Made by a program: the position numbers and the translations under genes
Assembly: GCF_020404765.1 (NCBI RefSeq)
Contig: NZ_JAIVEM010000097.1
Location: 1-64,000, forward strand
DNA length: 64,000 bases
Reading direction: 5' to 3'
From: Paenibacillus sp. BJ-4
GTDB lineage: Bacteria; Bacillota; Bacilli; Paenibacillales; Paenibacillaceae
The notes under the pieces: generated by a model
What the model was told of the DNA's origin: nothing
Databases searched by the model: none
Seen by the model: only the letters and a program-made list of their open reading frames with translations
Shown: one piece after another, positions 15,913 through 25,230 of the stretch
Position numbering within the stretch: the stretch's first letter is position 1
Layout: each line of letters starts with the position of its first letter

Positions 15913-16785
15913 TCAATATCCTTTATGGCGAAAAAGGACAGCCTATTTTTTATAACAAGAAGTGAGACTAACATTATCTAAAAGGAAAATTACCCTATAG
16001 GACAACTTAATATCTAACCTAAACAGTCCCGATGAAAAGCTGTCTATTTCGGGGCCGTTTTTACTTTATGTATAGCAGGTGAAAGAATGAAGACTTTTTC
16101 GGTGTTGATTTAGATTGGCTACTACTTGAAGATGCGGTAATTTCCGATAATAGGATATTTTGTGTGCGAATAGTTGATGTTGAATCAATTTTATTCTAAG
16201 GCTTTCGAAAGCTAAGTCTCAGCGAACAGGAAATTTAGGAGATCGTAAAATTGAAGTTAAAGTGGTGTAGCGATTAATGAACCTCTTCATGGAACACTAA
16301 GTGGACTCAGTCTCGCAAAGACTTCTACAATTATATTTTTAAGTTCGTTTCAGACATGTGGTCATCCGATTGAGATGGACACAGTTGTCGAGAATTCGAA
16401 AAATAAATCTAGTAAGACATGAATAATGGAACTAGCTAAAACAGATGTACGTGAAGCGATGAGGAAAGAAATTCAAATGAACCAACTACTATCGAAAATA
16501 GCGTGATTTACTGTAACACATCACGACAGGTTAAAATTGGAGTGTTTACCGCTATGGTGCTGTGTGGTGTCATAATTAATGAAAATACTTCGGAATTACC
16601 GAACCCTGCACTTTACGGAGCCAATTTACGCCTCAAACGTACTTTCGTCGCTGTTCTCATGGGTGCTACTTTATCTGAGACTTTGGCAGGGTTAGCTGGA
16701 GTGATATACAAAGTAGACGTCGGCATTGAATGATGGCGGCATTTTTTTGGTGGTTTATTGCTATCGGCCCGTTTGTTTAACAAAA
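15913..16785. other. Decayed non-coding stretch with short fragments
   Basis: No intact gene recognised. It holds: a hairpin with T-run at 16026-16064 (GTCCCGA/TCGGGGC then TTTTTA); a short frame near 16100-16198 reading GVDLDWLLLEDAVISDN and ending at a stop, without start or RBS; a 26-codon frame near 16431; and a 76-codon frame at 16503-16733 with hydrophobic patches (VLMGATLSETLAGLAG) but no convincing RBS. These look like remnants of lost genes after trmH. None matches a family I know. Confidence 0.5.
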
Positions 16786-17088
16786 CTAAATTCCTTTTCC
16801 GCCCTGCGGGGGAAGTTTAATTTGCTCTATACCGGCAATGAGCGGTCTTGCTCTCTGGATGAGTACTTTTGCTTCGTCTAAAGACAACGATGCTTGATGA
16901 GTTGAAGGATCACTCCATATTTCGGTTACCCAAATGCTATTAGGGTCATTATCGGGAATGTTTACCACATATAGATTGCAACCTTCCACTGATTCCATAC
17001 CACTTGCAGCTTCCAACAGCATTTTAACCAGAGTGTCACGTTGACCTTCGTGAGCGATGAATTTTGTATACAAACCAAATTTGTTCAT
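16786..17088 (-). CDS. Antibiotic biosynthesis monooxygenase (ABM) domain protein
   Basis: 100 residues, a full single ABM domain (dimeric ferredoxin-like barrel): FGLYTKFIAHEGQRDTLVKM, the central SIWVTEIWSDPSTHQASL, and the C-terminal VLIQRARPLIAG. Relatives include YgiN-type quinol monooxygenases and small haem- or dye-modifying enzymes; the substrate is unknown. AAGG lies close before the start. It stands alone in a decayed neighbourhood and appears intact. Confidence 0.85.
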   Translation of the reverse strand: MNKFGLYTKFIAHEGQRDTLVKMLLEAASGMESVEGCNLYVVNIPDNDPNSIWVTEIWSDPSTHQASLSLDEAKVLIQRARPLIAGIEQIKLPPQGGKGI

Positions 17089-17160
17089 ACCTTATTTCCC
17101 CTTTGATTATCATATTATCAATACTGTTTGTTTCATTTACAGTAGACAGACATGTAGTGA

Positions 17161-17619
17161 CCATTAACTCCTTCTTGTCTCAAGACGCTAGCTAGTCCCT
17201 CTGCATTAGGTGCTCTCGAAAGATTATATAGTGAGAACGCGGATTGGAGAGTGTTTACTTCAGAAAATGAAAAAGAGAATGAATCACTTTCTTCTAAGAT
17301 GTTATATCCTAAGTTGAGTGCGGCTCGTATATCGTATGGTAAGAAAGAGAGACCGACTCAAATGGAGCTGGTCTCTGATGATTTGTTCATTTATCTTGCA
17401 GCCGATAATAGCGATAAACTTTTAGTATGCTTATACGCTGCGCTTTTTAAAAATCAACATTGACGGGCATTCCTTGAGGAATTTATTTACAGCGGGCTAT
17501 CACCTGGGGAACATGATATCCCAAGGCTTAAGAAACAGCTTGGACAATTCGAGGTCCCTTTACTGTGTTTAATAACGAGTATATCAGCAATTTTAAAATT
17601 CATCGAATGCAAAGCTTGA
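17161..17619 (+). pseudogene. Fragment of unknown gene with internal stop
   Basis: One frame stays open from 17161 to a TGA at 17617 except for a TGA at 17461-17463. The text on both sides reads as coding (PSALGALERLYSENADWRVF before, RAFLEEFIYSGLSPGEHDI after). There is no start codon with an RBS at the 5' end, so the upstream part is missing too. Read through, it gives about 150 residues. I do not recognise the family. Confidence 0.55.
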
Positions 17620-17672
17620 TAAGTATTAGCTGGTTTCAATGTCTGTTCCCTATAAGGGGGAAATGATCACGG

Positions 17673-18953
17673 TTATTTTCTAATGCCGATCAGCAAGACA
17701 TCAGCTTCGAAATCTTGCATATCGATGATTGTGATTTGCTCTTGCACAGAGATTGAAGCTGTGCCAAAACGGCGATTCTTCAGGTCAATGACCGTAAAAT
17801 CGTATTCACTAAGGTCCACGTCTAGCTTCAACACAGTGTTGGTTGGAACATAAATGGCAACCTTTGTGTAATCAGCGGTGACAGCCGCACGGATTTCTTC
17901 CGTATTTTTAAGTACAATGTTCCAAGGCTGCATATCCGTAAGGCCGTACATCCCAAAGAGCCATTTGGCCAATCCATAATCCCATGCTCCTTCAAATTTA
18001 AGAGCAGACTGCCAATCATATGGACTGTCGAATCCCTCCCCGGTTACACCGAACTTTTTGCCTTTCCGATGCCAGCTCCAAATACCGTGGGCTCCATAGG
18101 TTATGCCAGCAGAGGCTCCGGACAGAAGACTTTGCCAGGCTGCCTTACGAACATCGGCGCGGGTGAAACGGCCATAGACTTTCCGACTGTAGCCCATCTG
18201 CTCATAACAGGGCTCCGAGTTGAGTACCGGCCGGGTGACAGACTTATTATAGAAATCCAGTGCGAGTGTATAAGCCGAAGGTTGAAATTGTGAATTATGT
18301 CCCGACTGATACATGTAAAAATCCAAATGGGGATTATCGATGAATTCTTCTGGCAATACTGCTAATCTTCCTTGAATATGCAGCGTGGTCAGGCACTGCG
18401 GGCTGTGCTGCTTTACGGTATGAAGAGCGATCCGGTAATATTGGTTGGCACGCTCGGAAGGGAAGTCGGTGTCACCGCTTATAATATAAATAGGGTAGAA
18501 TTTGGAGAACCGATCGGCAACATAACGAACATAAGGCTCCACTGCCTCAAGCGGCATCTTTTTTTCCTCACGAAGCTTGGCGGCCCACGTATCCGGGATA
18601 TAATTACACCACAATAGGACCAGTGCAGGAACAAAGCCTCTGTGTACAGCCATTTCTATCATCGTCTCAGCTCTGGTAAAGTATTCTTCGTTCAGCGTAT
18701 AGAAATCGTAGCTGCCATCCTCGGCACGTGCGAACGGTTCGTAGCTCAAATCACTGCCGCTTGCATCCCATTGGCGCAGCAAATTGATTTGCAGGACATT
18801 GAATCCCTGACTTTTCCGGTAATCCAGATAATAGGCCCATTCCTCCAGCGTGATGTTGGTAAACGCGCTCCAAACCGTATCGGCCAGATAAAAAAAGGGA
18901 GTGCCCTCATTAATGAAATAACGTTTGTTCTCAGCGATGCTCAGTTTAATCAA
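17673..18953 (-). CDS. GH140-type glycoside hydrolase (DUF4038, apiosidase family)
   Basis: 426 residues. N-terminal DUF4038 TIM barrel: FINEGTPFFYLADTVWSAF, YYLDYRKSQGFNVLQINLL, then YIISGDTDFPSE and RPVLNSEPCYEQMGYS, which carries a likely catalytic glutamate. A small C-terminal beta domain covers about residues 340-426. GH140 contains endo-apiosidases acting on apiose in plant pectin. Unlike pectin-degrading members it has no signal peptide, so it should act in the cytoplasm. TTG start with GGAGAGG six bases upstream. It lies at the end of a PTS gene set. Confidence 0.85.
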   Translation of the reverse strand: MIKLSIAENKRYFINEGTPFFYLADTVWSAFTNITLEEWAYYLDYRKSQGFNVLQINLLRQWDASGSDLSYEPFARAEDGSYDFYTLNEEYFTRAETMIEMAVHRGFVPALVLLWCNYIPDTWAAKLREEKKMPLEAVEPYVRYVADRFSKFYPIYIISGDTDFPSERANQYYRIALHTVKQHSPQCLTTLHIQGRLAVLPEEFIDNPHLDFYMYQSGHNSQFQPSAYTLALDFYNKSVTRPVLNSEPCYEQMGYSRKVYGRFTRADVRKAAWQSLLSGASAGITYGAHGIWSWHRKGKKFGVTGEGFDSPYDWQSALKFEGAWDYGLAKWLFGMYGLTDMQPWNIVLKNTEEIRAAVTADYTKVAIYVPTNTVLKLDVDLSEYDFTVIDLKNRRFGTASISVQEQITIIDMQDFEADVLLIGIRK

Positions 18954-19026
18954 AAATTTCCTCTCCTAACGGTTGTAATGGCAGAAACGGCGACCGTTTG
19001 CCGTCCGCCGTTTCTGCATTTTTCTA

Positions 19027-20254
19027 TTATGAGATGACAGGACTTGCTGTGGTTTCACTCGCTTGCTTTTGTTCCAATTGTTCCTGCGCTTCGCGTTCCT
19101 TATTCAGAGCCTGTTTGTCCATCGCTCTAAAGAATGGATAGTAGACCAGCATACTGATCGGGATTAGCACCAGTTGTGCGGCCGCCAGTCTCCAGCTGCC
19201 CTCGATGAAGCCCAGAGCAAAGATAGGGGTGCCGAAAGCCGGATAAATCCCGATTGGTGTCGGCAACAAGCCGATGTTGGTGGCAATATAGCCGAGTACC
19301 GCACAAACGATTGGAGTAACGACAAACGGAATAGCCAGCAACGGGTTCAATACGATTGGAATTCCGAAGACCAGTGGCTCGTGAATCGAGAAAAAGGTAC
19401 CCGGAAGACCAAGCTTCCCGATCGTGCGAAGCTGTTTGCTCTTGGCCAGGAAAACCAATAGCAGGGCGAAGCCAAGCATCGGTGCATAGTTGCAATAGAT
19501 GTACCAAAAAGCCAGCCCGATAATATTCGGAAGCGGAGTGCCTGCCTGGAAAGCGTCAAGGTTAGCCAGATCCAGACTCATCCAGATCGGTTTAACGATA
19601 GCGAGTGTAACAATTGCCCCGTGAATCCCGAACATCCACAGAGCCTGCATAATGATCAGCGCGATAATCAAAGCACCGAGTGATCCGCCCAATCCTTCCA
19701 GTGGTACTTGAAGATAAGTGTAGATAAAATCGTGAACCGTACCGAACGGAGTCTGCATGAACAGACCGGCCATGATTACGAACACAAGTGCTACCAAGAC
19801 GGCCGGGATCAATCCTGAGAAGGTTTTGACAACGGTAGGCGGGACTCCGTCAGGCATTTTGATCGTCCAATTGCGGTCGACAATCCCAATATACAACCGT
19901 GCAGCAATCAAGCCGACGAACATGGCGACGAACAATCCCTGTGCGCCAAGCCATTGAAGCGGCAAGGCCCGGACTTTATCAAAGGTCTGAACCGGTGTGA
20001 CGATCAGAAAAGAGAGAAGAGCGGTTGCTGCCGGTAGTCATCGTCGATGCCAACCCGATTATGCCCTTCACGGGTGCGATGAGATTCTGGTATGGCTCCC
20101 AAGCAAGTGCAGAGAAGAGGGTTGAAAATGCCCCGATAATCAGAAAGGGAAGGGTGGACATCAGCCCGTTGGAAATTGCGCTCATGTAACGGTTTTGCTG
20201 AATTTTGCCCGCCACTTTTTGAAGCTTATGAGAGAGTTTTTGTTGGTTGGCCAT
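19027..20254 (-). pseudogene. PTS cellobiose-type EIIC, frameshifted
   Basis: The N-terminal frame (20254 down to about 20025: NQQKLSHKLQKVAGKIQQNRY, FLIIGAFSTLFSAL, GIIGLASTMTTGS) and the C-terminal frame (ending at 19027) together make a normal CelB-type EIIC of about 410 residues with ten or so membrane helices. One extra base in the GGTTGC run at 20022-20027 shifts the frame; removing it restores GSTALLSFLIVTPVQTFD. The C-terminal PTS_EIIC part is otherwise intact. This is either a true null allele or a sequencing error. The start has GGAG upstream. Confidence 0.8.
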
Positions 20255-20280
20255 ATTTATTCAACTCCTGCTTTAGACTT

Positions 20281-20517
20281 TCATCCCTTATATAATAAAT
20301 TAGAGAACGCTTCCAAACGTTTGCTTACTCCCTGATGGTGCTGACAAATCAATGGCGGACCAAGGACAGTACCCGAACAGCTCAACTTCGTCCGTGATCG
20401 CCAATTGGCATTGCTCAATATGCTTATCCTGAAGGCAGGATTTGACGGTATCAGAGCTGTAATAATTAAAAGTGATGAAATCCCGTTTTGCCGCTGCCAA
20501 AATGTCATATCGCCGGA
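20281..20517 (-). pseudogene. Remnant of a GH1 6-phospho-beta-glucosidase
   Basis: Two GH1 pieces are fused by an internal deletion: RYDILAAAKRDFITFNYYSS (the region before strand 6) runs directly into HIEQCQLAITDEVELFGYCP then WSAIDL (the C-terminal substrate-phosphate region). A frame change follows, after which the other frame reads HHQGVSKR. About 100 residues are missing inside, and the N-terminal half with the acid/base is gone. It lies between the EIIB and EIIC genes, where a 6-phospho-glycosidase would be expected. Confidence 0.7.
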
Positions 20518-20559
20518 TCTCCTTTTTCTGACAGGTGGGTGAACACCTGACTCTGAGCT

Positions 20560-20859
20560 TTACAGCTTAAGCGCGTCTCCCAGCACCTTTTCGCCGTTCA
20601 TCATACCGTAGTCCATCGTGTTGATAACGCTTACCTTAATGCCTTTAGGTTCATATTTTGCTTTGAAATCATCTTCCAGGTAGCCGACCTGTGGTCCAAT
20701 CAGCAGCACATCCGTTTTGTCTGCATATTCTTTAAAAGAACCTTCGGAAGTAGCTCTGATTTCAACCTCAAGGTTTTGCGCTTGTGCGGACTTTTGCATT
20801 TTCTGTACCAACATACTTGTAGACATTCCTGCAGCACATACCAGTGTAATTTGTTTCAT
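20560..20859 (-). CDS. PTS lichenan/cellobiose-type EIIB
   Basis: 99 residues, the complete EIIB domain of the Lac/Cel family. The phosphorylated Cys8 lies in the P-loop TLVCAAGMSTSMLVQKM. It takes phosphate from EIIA and gives it to the sugar on EIIC. ATG overlaps the stop of the EIIA gene (ATGA), and GGAGGG provides the RBS. The downstream GH1 and EIIC genes are damaged, so transport through this system is doubtful. Confidence 0.93.
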   Translation of the reverse strand: MKQITLVCAAGMSTSMLVQKMQKSAQAQNLEVEIRATSEGSFKEYADKTDVLLIGPQVGYLEDDFKAKYEPKGIKVSVINTMDYGMMNGEKVLGDALKL

Positions 20860-21212
20860 CCGTTGTTCCCTCCGATTGAAGTGTGATTTGTGATTTCTTC
20901 ATAGCGATTCAATCTGTCGTAAAGCTCAATCATATGTCCAGCCAGATCTTTGGTTGTGATGGCCGACATAAGGTGATCTTGAGCATGCACCATTAGCAGT
21001 GTGACTTCGTGAACGGTTCCACCAGCTTCCTGTTGAATCAGCCTCGTTTGTGATTTATGCGCTTTAACCAACTCGGCTTTGCCTTCTTCAAGACGCTCTG
21101 CCGCCAGCTGTGTGTGACCTTTTTGAGCAAGAGCGATCGCTTCCATCGCCTTACTCTTGGCAACGCCTGCATTGGTTATAATTCCCATTATGATTTCCTG
21201 ATACTCATCCAT
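20856..21212 (-). CDS. PTS lactose/cellobiose-type EIIA
   Basis: 118 residues from ATG 21212 (GAGGTG six bases upstream). It is an all-helical EIIA of the Lac family. The phosphorylated histidine is in LLMVHAQDHLMSA, and IITNAGVAKSKAMEAI marks the first helix. It is the first gene of the PTS set, overlapping EIIB by four bases. The 268 bases between it and the regulator gene hold no other gene and probably carry its promoter. Confidence 0.93.
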   Translation of the reverse strand: MDEYQEIIMGIITNAGVAKSKAMEAIALAQKGHTQLAAERLEEGKAELVKAHKSQTRLIQQEAGGTVHEVTLLMVHAQDHLMSAITTKDLAGHMIELYDRLNRYEEITNHTSIGGNNG

Positions 21213-21489
21213 CTCTTTCACCTCATGCTTTTTTCTCTTTAACTTACAGATTCAGTGTAAAGGTTTACTGCCGAGACCTAAACCCAAGCTTTTTCCACCA
21301 GTAGCGGAAATTCATTCATCGTTATTACTCAAAGAATAGGGAGGGGAGCTTCCTGTAAAGACAGCATCCGATTCACGTAGAAATATAAGGGAAATATACA
21401 GCGTAAAGCTTATACTTTTTCTATTTCAAAAAGCTCCGAAGCAGCACCTGTTCTTTGAATATCAGCCAGATGCACTGCGGAGCTTGGTA

Positions 21490-23435
21490 TCAATACAGCT
21501 TATATTTAACGATAATCCTGGAAAATTCCGCGTATGTTTCGCATTTTACCATCTGCTGGATTATATCCGAATTGTCGACCAGTTCCATGAGATGTTTATA
21601 CATTTTGGCAGGTGGCTCTTTGCCGTTTCTTTCAATGCTGAGGAGACAGATGAATTGCACTGGTTTGTCGCCCCAATCGATAGGTTGTTGAAGGGTGCAG
21701 ACCGCCCATACGGTTTGATTGCTTTGCGGAATGATAGGGTGAGGAATGGCTACCAAATTTCCGTAAGCCGTGGGTGCAGCTTGTTCTCGTTCCAGAACCA
21801 GCCCAATAAAGCCTTCGGCAGAGCGGATCAGCCCTTCAGCATATATTTTTTGGCCCAGAAAAGAGATGACCTCTTCCTTGGTGGTAAAATTTTGTCTCAG
21901 AAATACGAGATCTTCCCGGATGTAGTGAAAAGCAAACTCGGCTTCGCCGGCCAGCAAACCTTCAATTTTGCTCATATCGCTACCGCCAAGAAGCGTCTGC
22001 ACCACCACGACTGGAACGGATAATGGCAGCTGAATGGGAATGGTGCTCACGACGAAATCAATGTCATGCAGGGGAACCTGCTGAAGTTTGTAATATTCCG
22101 TTGTACCCGCCACTTCAAGCAGGCTGCCAAAAGTGCTTTGCAGTTTGTACTTGAGCAGCCGGGCGCTTCCGACTCCTGAAGTGCAGACGACCAGACAGCG
22201 TTTTGGCCGGGTGTTCATACGCTGTCTTTCGATGGCTGCTCCGATGTGAATGGCCAGATAGCCCATCTCCGCTTCCGGGATTGCAATATTCAGTTTGCTC
22301 TCGATCAGCTTGGCACCAATGACACCCGCTTGAAAAGCCAAAGGATAGTTGCTCTTGACATGATCCAGCATGGGATTTCGGATGTTCATCCCGTACTTTA
22401 CCCGGTTCAGCGCTGGCTTTAGATGAAGGCAGATGCCTATGAGCAGTTCCAGATCACGGCTGATGTTCAGGTTCAAATCCCTGTCGATCTCGGCGAGCAT
22501 TCCCTTGCCCAGTTCATAGATGTTCCGGTCCAACAGCTTCTCGGGTCTCATGTCCTCTATTTGCTGTCCTTCAATCCCGACAAACCACTTGTTTCCGGCA
22601 AGATGCATGGCAATGTAGGCGATCTCGTCTTCGGGAAAAGACAGCTGCAATTCCTTTTCGATCAGCTCGGCAATCTGCTCGGCAGCCCGAAATTCATCGG
22701 TGTCCCCAGATCTCCTATTTCCGTCGAGAGTATAGCTACCCGGTTTCCGTCACGGATACGCTTGCAGGCGATCGCAATATGAATGGATAAATTGCTGAAG
22801 GCGATATCGGAGAGCGTCACTTCATATTTCTGAGTCTGTTCCAGAATGATTCCGCAGATTAGTGTCATTTCGCGGGGGCTGACGATACGCAGCGCTGCAT
22901 GAAGTATTCCATCTTGTTCTTCTGAACGGCTTACAATAAGCTCTGACAAGCAAAACCGCATCCGAACTTCATCACCCTTCAGTTTGACTCCGTAATTCGG
23001 TCGTTTGTCAACGGTGATTCCGTAGCTTTGCAGGGTTTGTTTAACCAGTTTGAAATCATTTTGCACCGTAGACTTGCTTATATATAGCTCATCTGCGAGG
23101 TCTTCCAGCTTCACATAATGATCAGCGAGCAGGAGACGCTTTATTAAATACGATTGTCGGTAGCCGGGAGAACCTGGATCATCGGGCTCGCTGGACAGGA
23201 ACAGCTGCTGCAGCAGCGCACGAAAGCTACGATTATCCGTAATTTTCAGTTCATATCCCCTTGAACGAACAGCTTCAATTGCTGCCCCGTGCTTGGACAG
23301 AAATTCATCCAGTTCACGGATATCGCTGCGGATGGTACGTGAAGTAACCTGGATCAATTTGGCGAGATAATCACTTTTGACAGGAGCGTCGGCAGCCAGC
23401 AGGTGCTGAAGAATTGAAACCATGCGTGCATTCAT
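21490..23435 (-). pseudogene. LicR-type PTS regulator (HTH-PRD-EIIB-EIIA), frameshifted
   Basis: N-terminal frame (23435 to 22662): HTH (VKSDYLAKLIQVTSRTIRSD), Mga-like HTH and PRD1. C-terminal frame (to 21490): PRD2 (FPEDEIAYIAMHL), an EIIB-like domain (VVCTSGVGSARLL) and an EIIA-like domain with GNLVAIPHP. The frames break at the GGGG run near 22700; one extra G restores ...DTDEFRAAEQIAELIE. Intact members activate licBCAH-type operons when the PRDs are suitably phosphorylated. This product would be truncated within PRD2. Confidence 0.8.
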
Positions 23436-23505
23436 TCAAGGTACCCCCCTTTCTGTAAAGCAGAATAAATGCAGTGTACACTGAACTAAGTATGATTAGT
23501 AGTGT

Positions 23506-23534
23506 TGTCAATCGATCTGATGTTAGCGGTTTCA
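23506..23534 (-). promoter_or_regulatory. cre box and -35 element upstream of the LicR-type gene
   Basis: Read on the minus strand, TGAAACCGCTAACA (23534-23521) matches the CcpA cre consensus TGWNANCGNTNWCA at every fixed position. A TTGACA follows at 23511-23506. The -10 is less clear. CcpA repression by preferred sugars is inferred. Confidence 0.6.
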
Positions 23535-23673
23535 ATTCAATGTGCAAGCTGGTTTATTGCGCATCTAAGGAAGTAACTAAGGTTATTTAAAAACCTCCGA
23601 TTACTCCAAGTGTAACACCTGTAAAATAACCGGAAGCTTGTAGTAAACTCAAAAGTAAATGAGGAAGATTGAA

Positions 23674-25215
23674 TCAACAATTGGCGGGAGAAGATGATGT
23701 ATGCGGTTGTTCTGAACGTATTACCATCTGCACTGCATTCTGCCAACCTGCATAAAGCCGCTGGCGGCTGACCTCGTCCATGCTAGGAGTGTAGTACTCA
23801 TACAGATTCTGATCAGAGGTGTTTCCAGTGACGATGCCTTTAGGATCCGACCAGTATCCGACTCCGAGACCGCCCAGATACACAGAGCCCATTGCAGACA
23901 GTTCGGCACAGGTAGAGCGGGTAACATGGGTACCCAGGATATCTGCCTGAAACTGCATTAGCCAGCTGTTAGATGAGGCTCCACCATCCGTACGTAGACT
24001 AGTTAGGGGCACACCGGATTGTTCGCGTATAAATTCTACCGCATCTCTCACCTGATACCCGATACTCTCCCGCGCTGCGCGCACAATATGCGCTTTGCCG
24101 TTTCCACGGGTCATGCCCAGAATTGCAGCACGCGCAGAGGGATTCCAGTAGGGAGCACCTAAACCGACAAAAGCAGGGACCAGATATACGCCCTCATTGT
24201 CCTGCAATCCGGTGATCATAGATTGCATTTCCTCAAATGATGAGAATAACCCCAGATTATCCCTTATCCATTTTATACTGTCTCCGGTCGTGCGTATAAC
24301 TGCTTCCAATGCATAAGTAACCTTTCCTGAAGCACCCCAGGCAATCGTTGTGACAAGACCTTCACCGCCCTGCATAGGTTGCGGGCCAATATTCATAAGT
24401 ACCGACGTTCCAGTTCCATACGTCGCTTTGGCGTCGCCAGTTTCAAAGCAACGGTGTCCGTACAGTGCACCCTGTGAATCTCCGATTATCCCTGATATAG
24501 CTACTTGTTCATCCCATAATTGCGCTTCCTGTGTATAGCCATACAAGGCATCGGATGCTTTTACCTCAGGGAGCAGGGAGGAGGGAACACCAAATATGTT
24601 GCACAAATTCATATCCCAAGCCAGGGTATGGATGTTAAAGAGAGAAGTACGGCTGGCATTGCTGTAATCGGTTGCATGGATTTGACCGCCCGTAAGTTTC
24701 CATAGCAGCCAGCTGTCAATGGTTCCCGCAAGCAGTTTACCTTCAGCAAGCAGTTGAGGCGCATGAGGCGCATGTTCCAAAATCCATTTGAACTTGGCAG
24801 CAGAGAAATAAGGATCGAGCATTAGACCTGTCTTGGAGCGTATAATATCTTCATAGCCATCATCTTTCAACCGTACGCAGACCTCTGCCGTCCGCTGGCA
24901 CTGCCATACAATGGCATTATAGATAGGCAAGCCGGTAGAACGGTCCCAGATCAGAGCCGTTTCTCGCTGATTCGTAATGGTTACTGCGGCCAGCGAGGAA
25001 GGAGAAAGCCCGGCTTTCTCCAGCACGCCTTTCGCAGCAATAAGTACATTGTGATATATCTCAAGCGGGTCATGTTCAACCCAGCCCGGCCGGGGGTAAT
25101 ATTGTTTGTGCTCCAAAGAATAACGGGTAATCACTTCGCCCTGCCGATTGACCAGCAGTGTTTTGGTTCCGGAAGTGCTTTGATCGATCGCCAAAATATA
25201 GGTCTCGATATTCAT
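23674..25215 (-). CDS. FGGY-family sugar kinase (candidate D-apulose kinase)
   Basis: 513 residues. FGGY N domain with ILAIDQSTSGTKTLL (phosphate loop) and TNQRETALIWDRSTG, and FGGY C domain with GYQVRDAVEFIREQSG and LRTDGGASSNSWLMQF (the family signature). The overall look is glycerol kinase-like. It phosphorylates a polyol or ketose using ATP. As the last gene of an operon with an isomerase and a split transketolase, it should phosphorylate a ketopentose; with GH140 nearby, D-apulose is the best guess. RBS AAGGAG. Confidence 0.8.
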   Translation of the reverse strand: MNIETYILAIDQSTSGTKTLLVNRQGEVITRYSLEHKQYYPRPGWVEHDPLEIYHNVLIAAKGVLEKAGLSPSSLAAVTITNQRETALIWDRSTGLPIYNAIVWQCQRTAEVCVRLKDDGYEDIIRSKTGLMLDPYFSAAKFKWILEHAPHAPQLLAEGKLLAGTIDSWLLWKLTGGQIHATDYSNASRTSLFNIHTLAWDMNLCNIFGVPSSLLPEVKASDALYGYTQEAQLWDEQVAISGIIGDSQGALYGHRCFETGDAKATYGTGTSVLMNIGPQPMQGGEGLVTTIAWGASGKVTYALEAVIRTTGDSIKWIRDNLGLFSSFEEMQSMITGLQDNEGVYLVPAFVGLGAPYWNPSARAAILGMTRGNGKAHIVRAARESIGYQVRDAVEFIREQSGVPLTSLRTDGGASSNSWLMQFQADILGTHVTRSTCAELSAMGSVYLGGLGVGYWSDPKGIVTGNTSDQNLYEYYTPSMDEVSRQRLYAGWQNAVQMVIRSEQPHTSSSPANC

Positions 25216-25230
25216 TACAGCTACAGCTCC

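Noticed and set aside
16503..16733. 76-codon frame in the decayed region as an intact gene.
   Set aside because: No RBS, no recognisable domain, and neighbouring frames are broken; kept only as part of the decayed stretch.
21484..22023. 179-codon plus-strand frame opposite the LicR-type gene.
   Set aside because: Antisense of a recognisable EIIA/PRD coding region.
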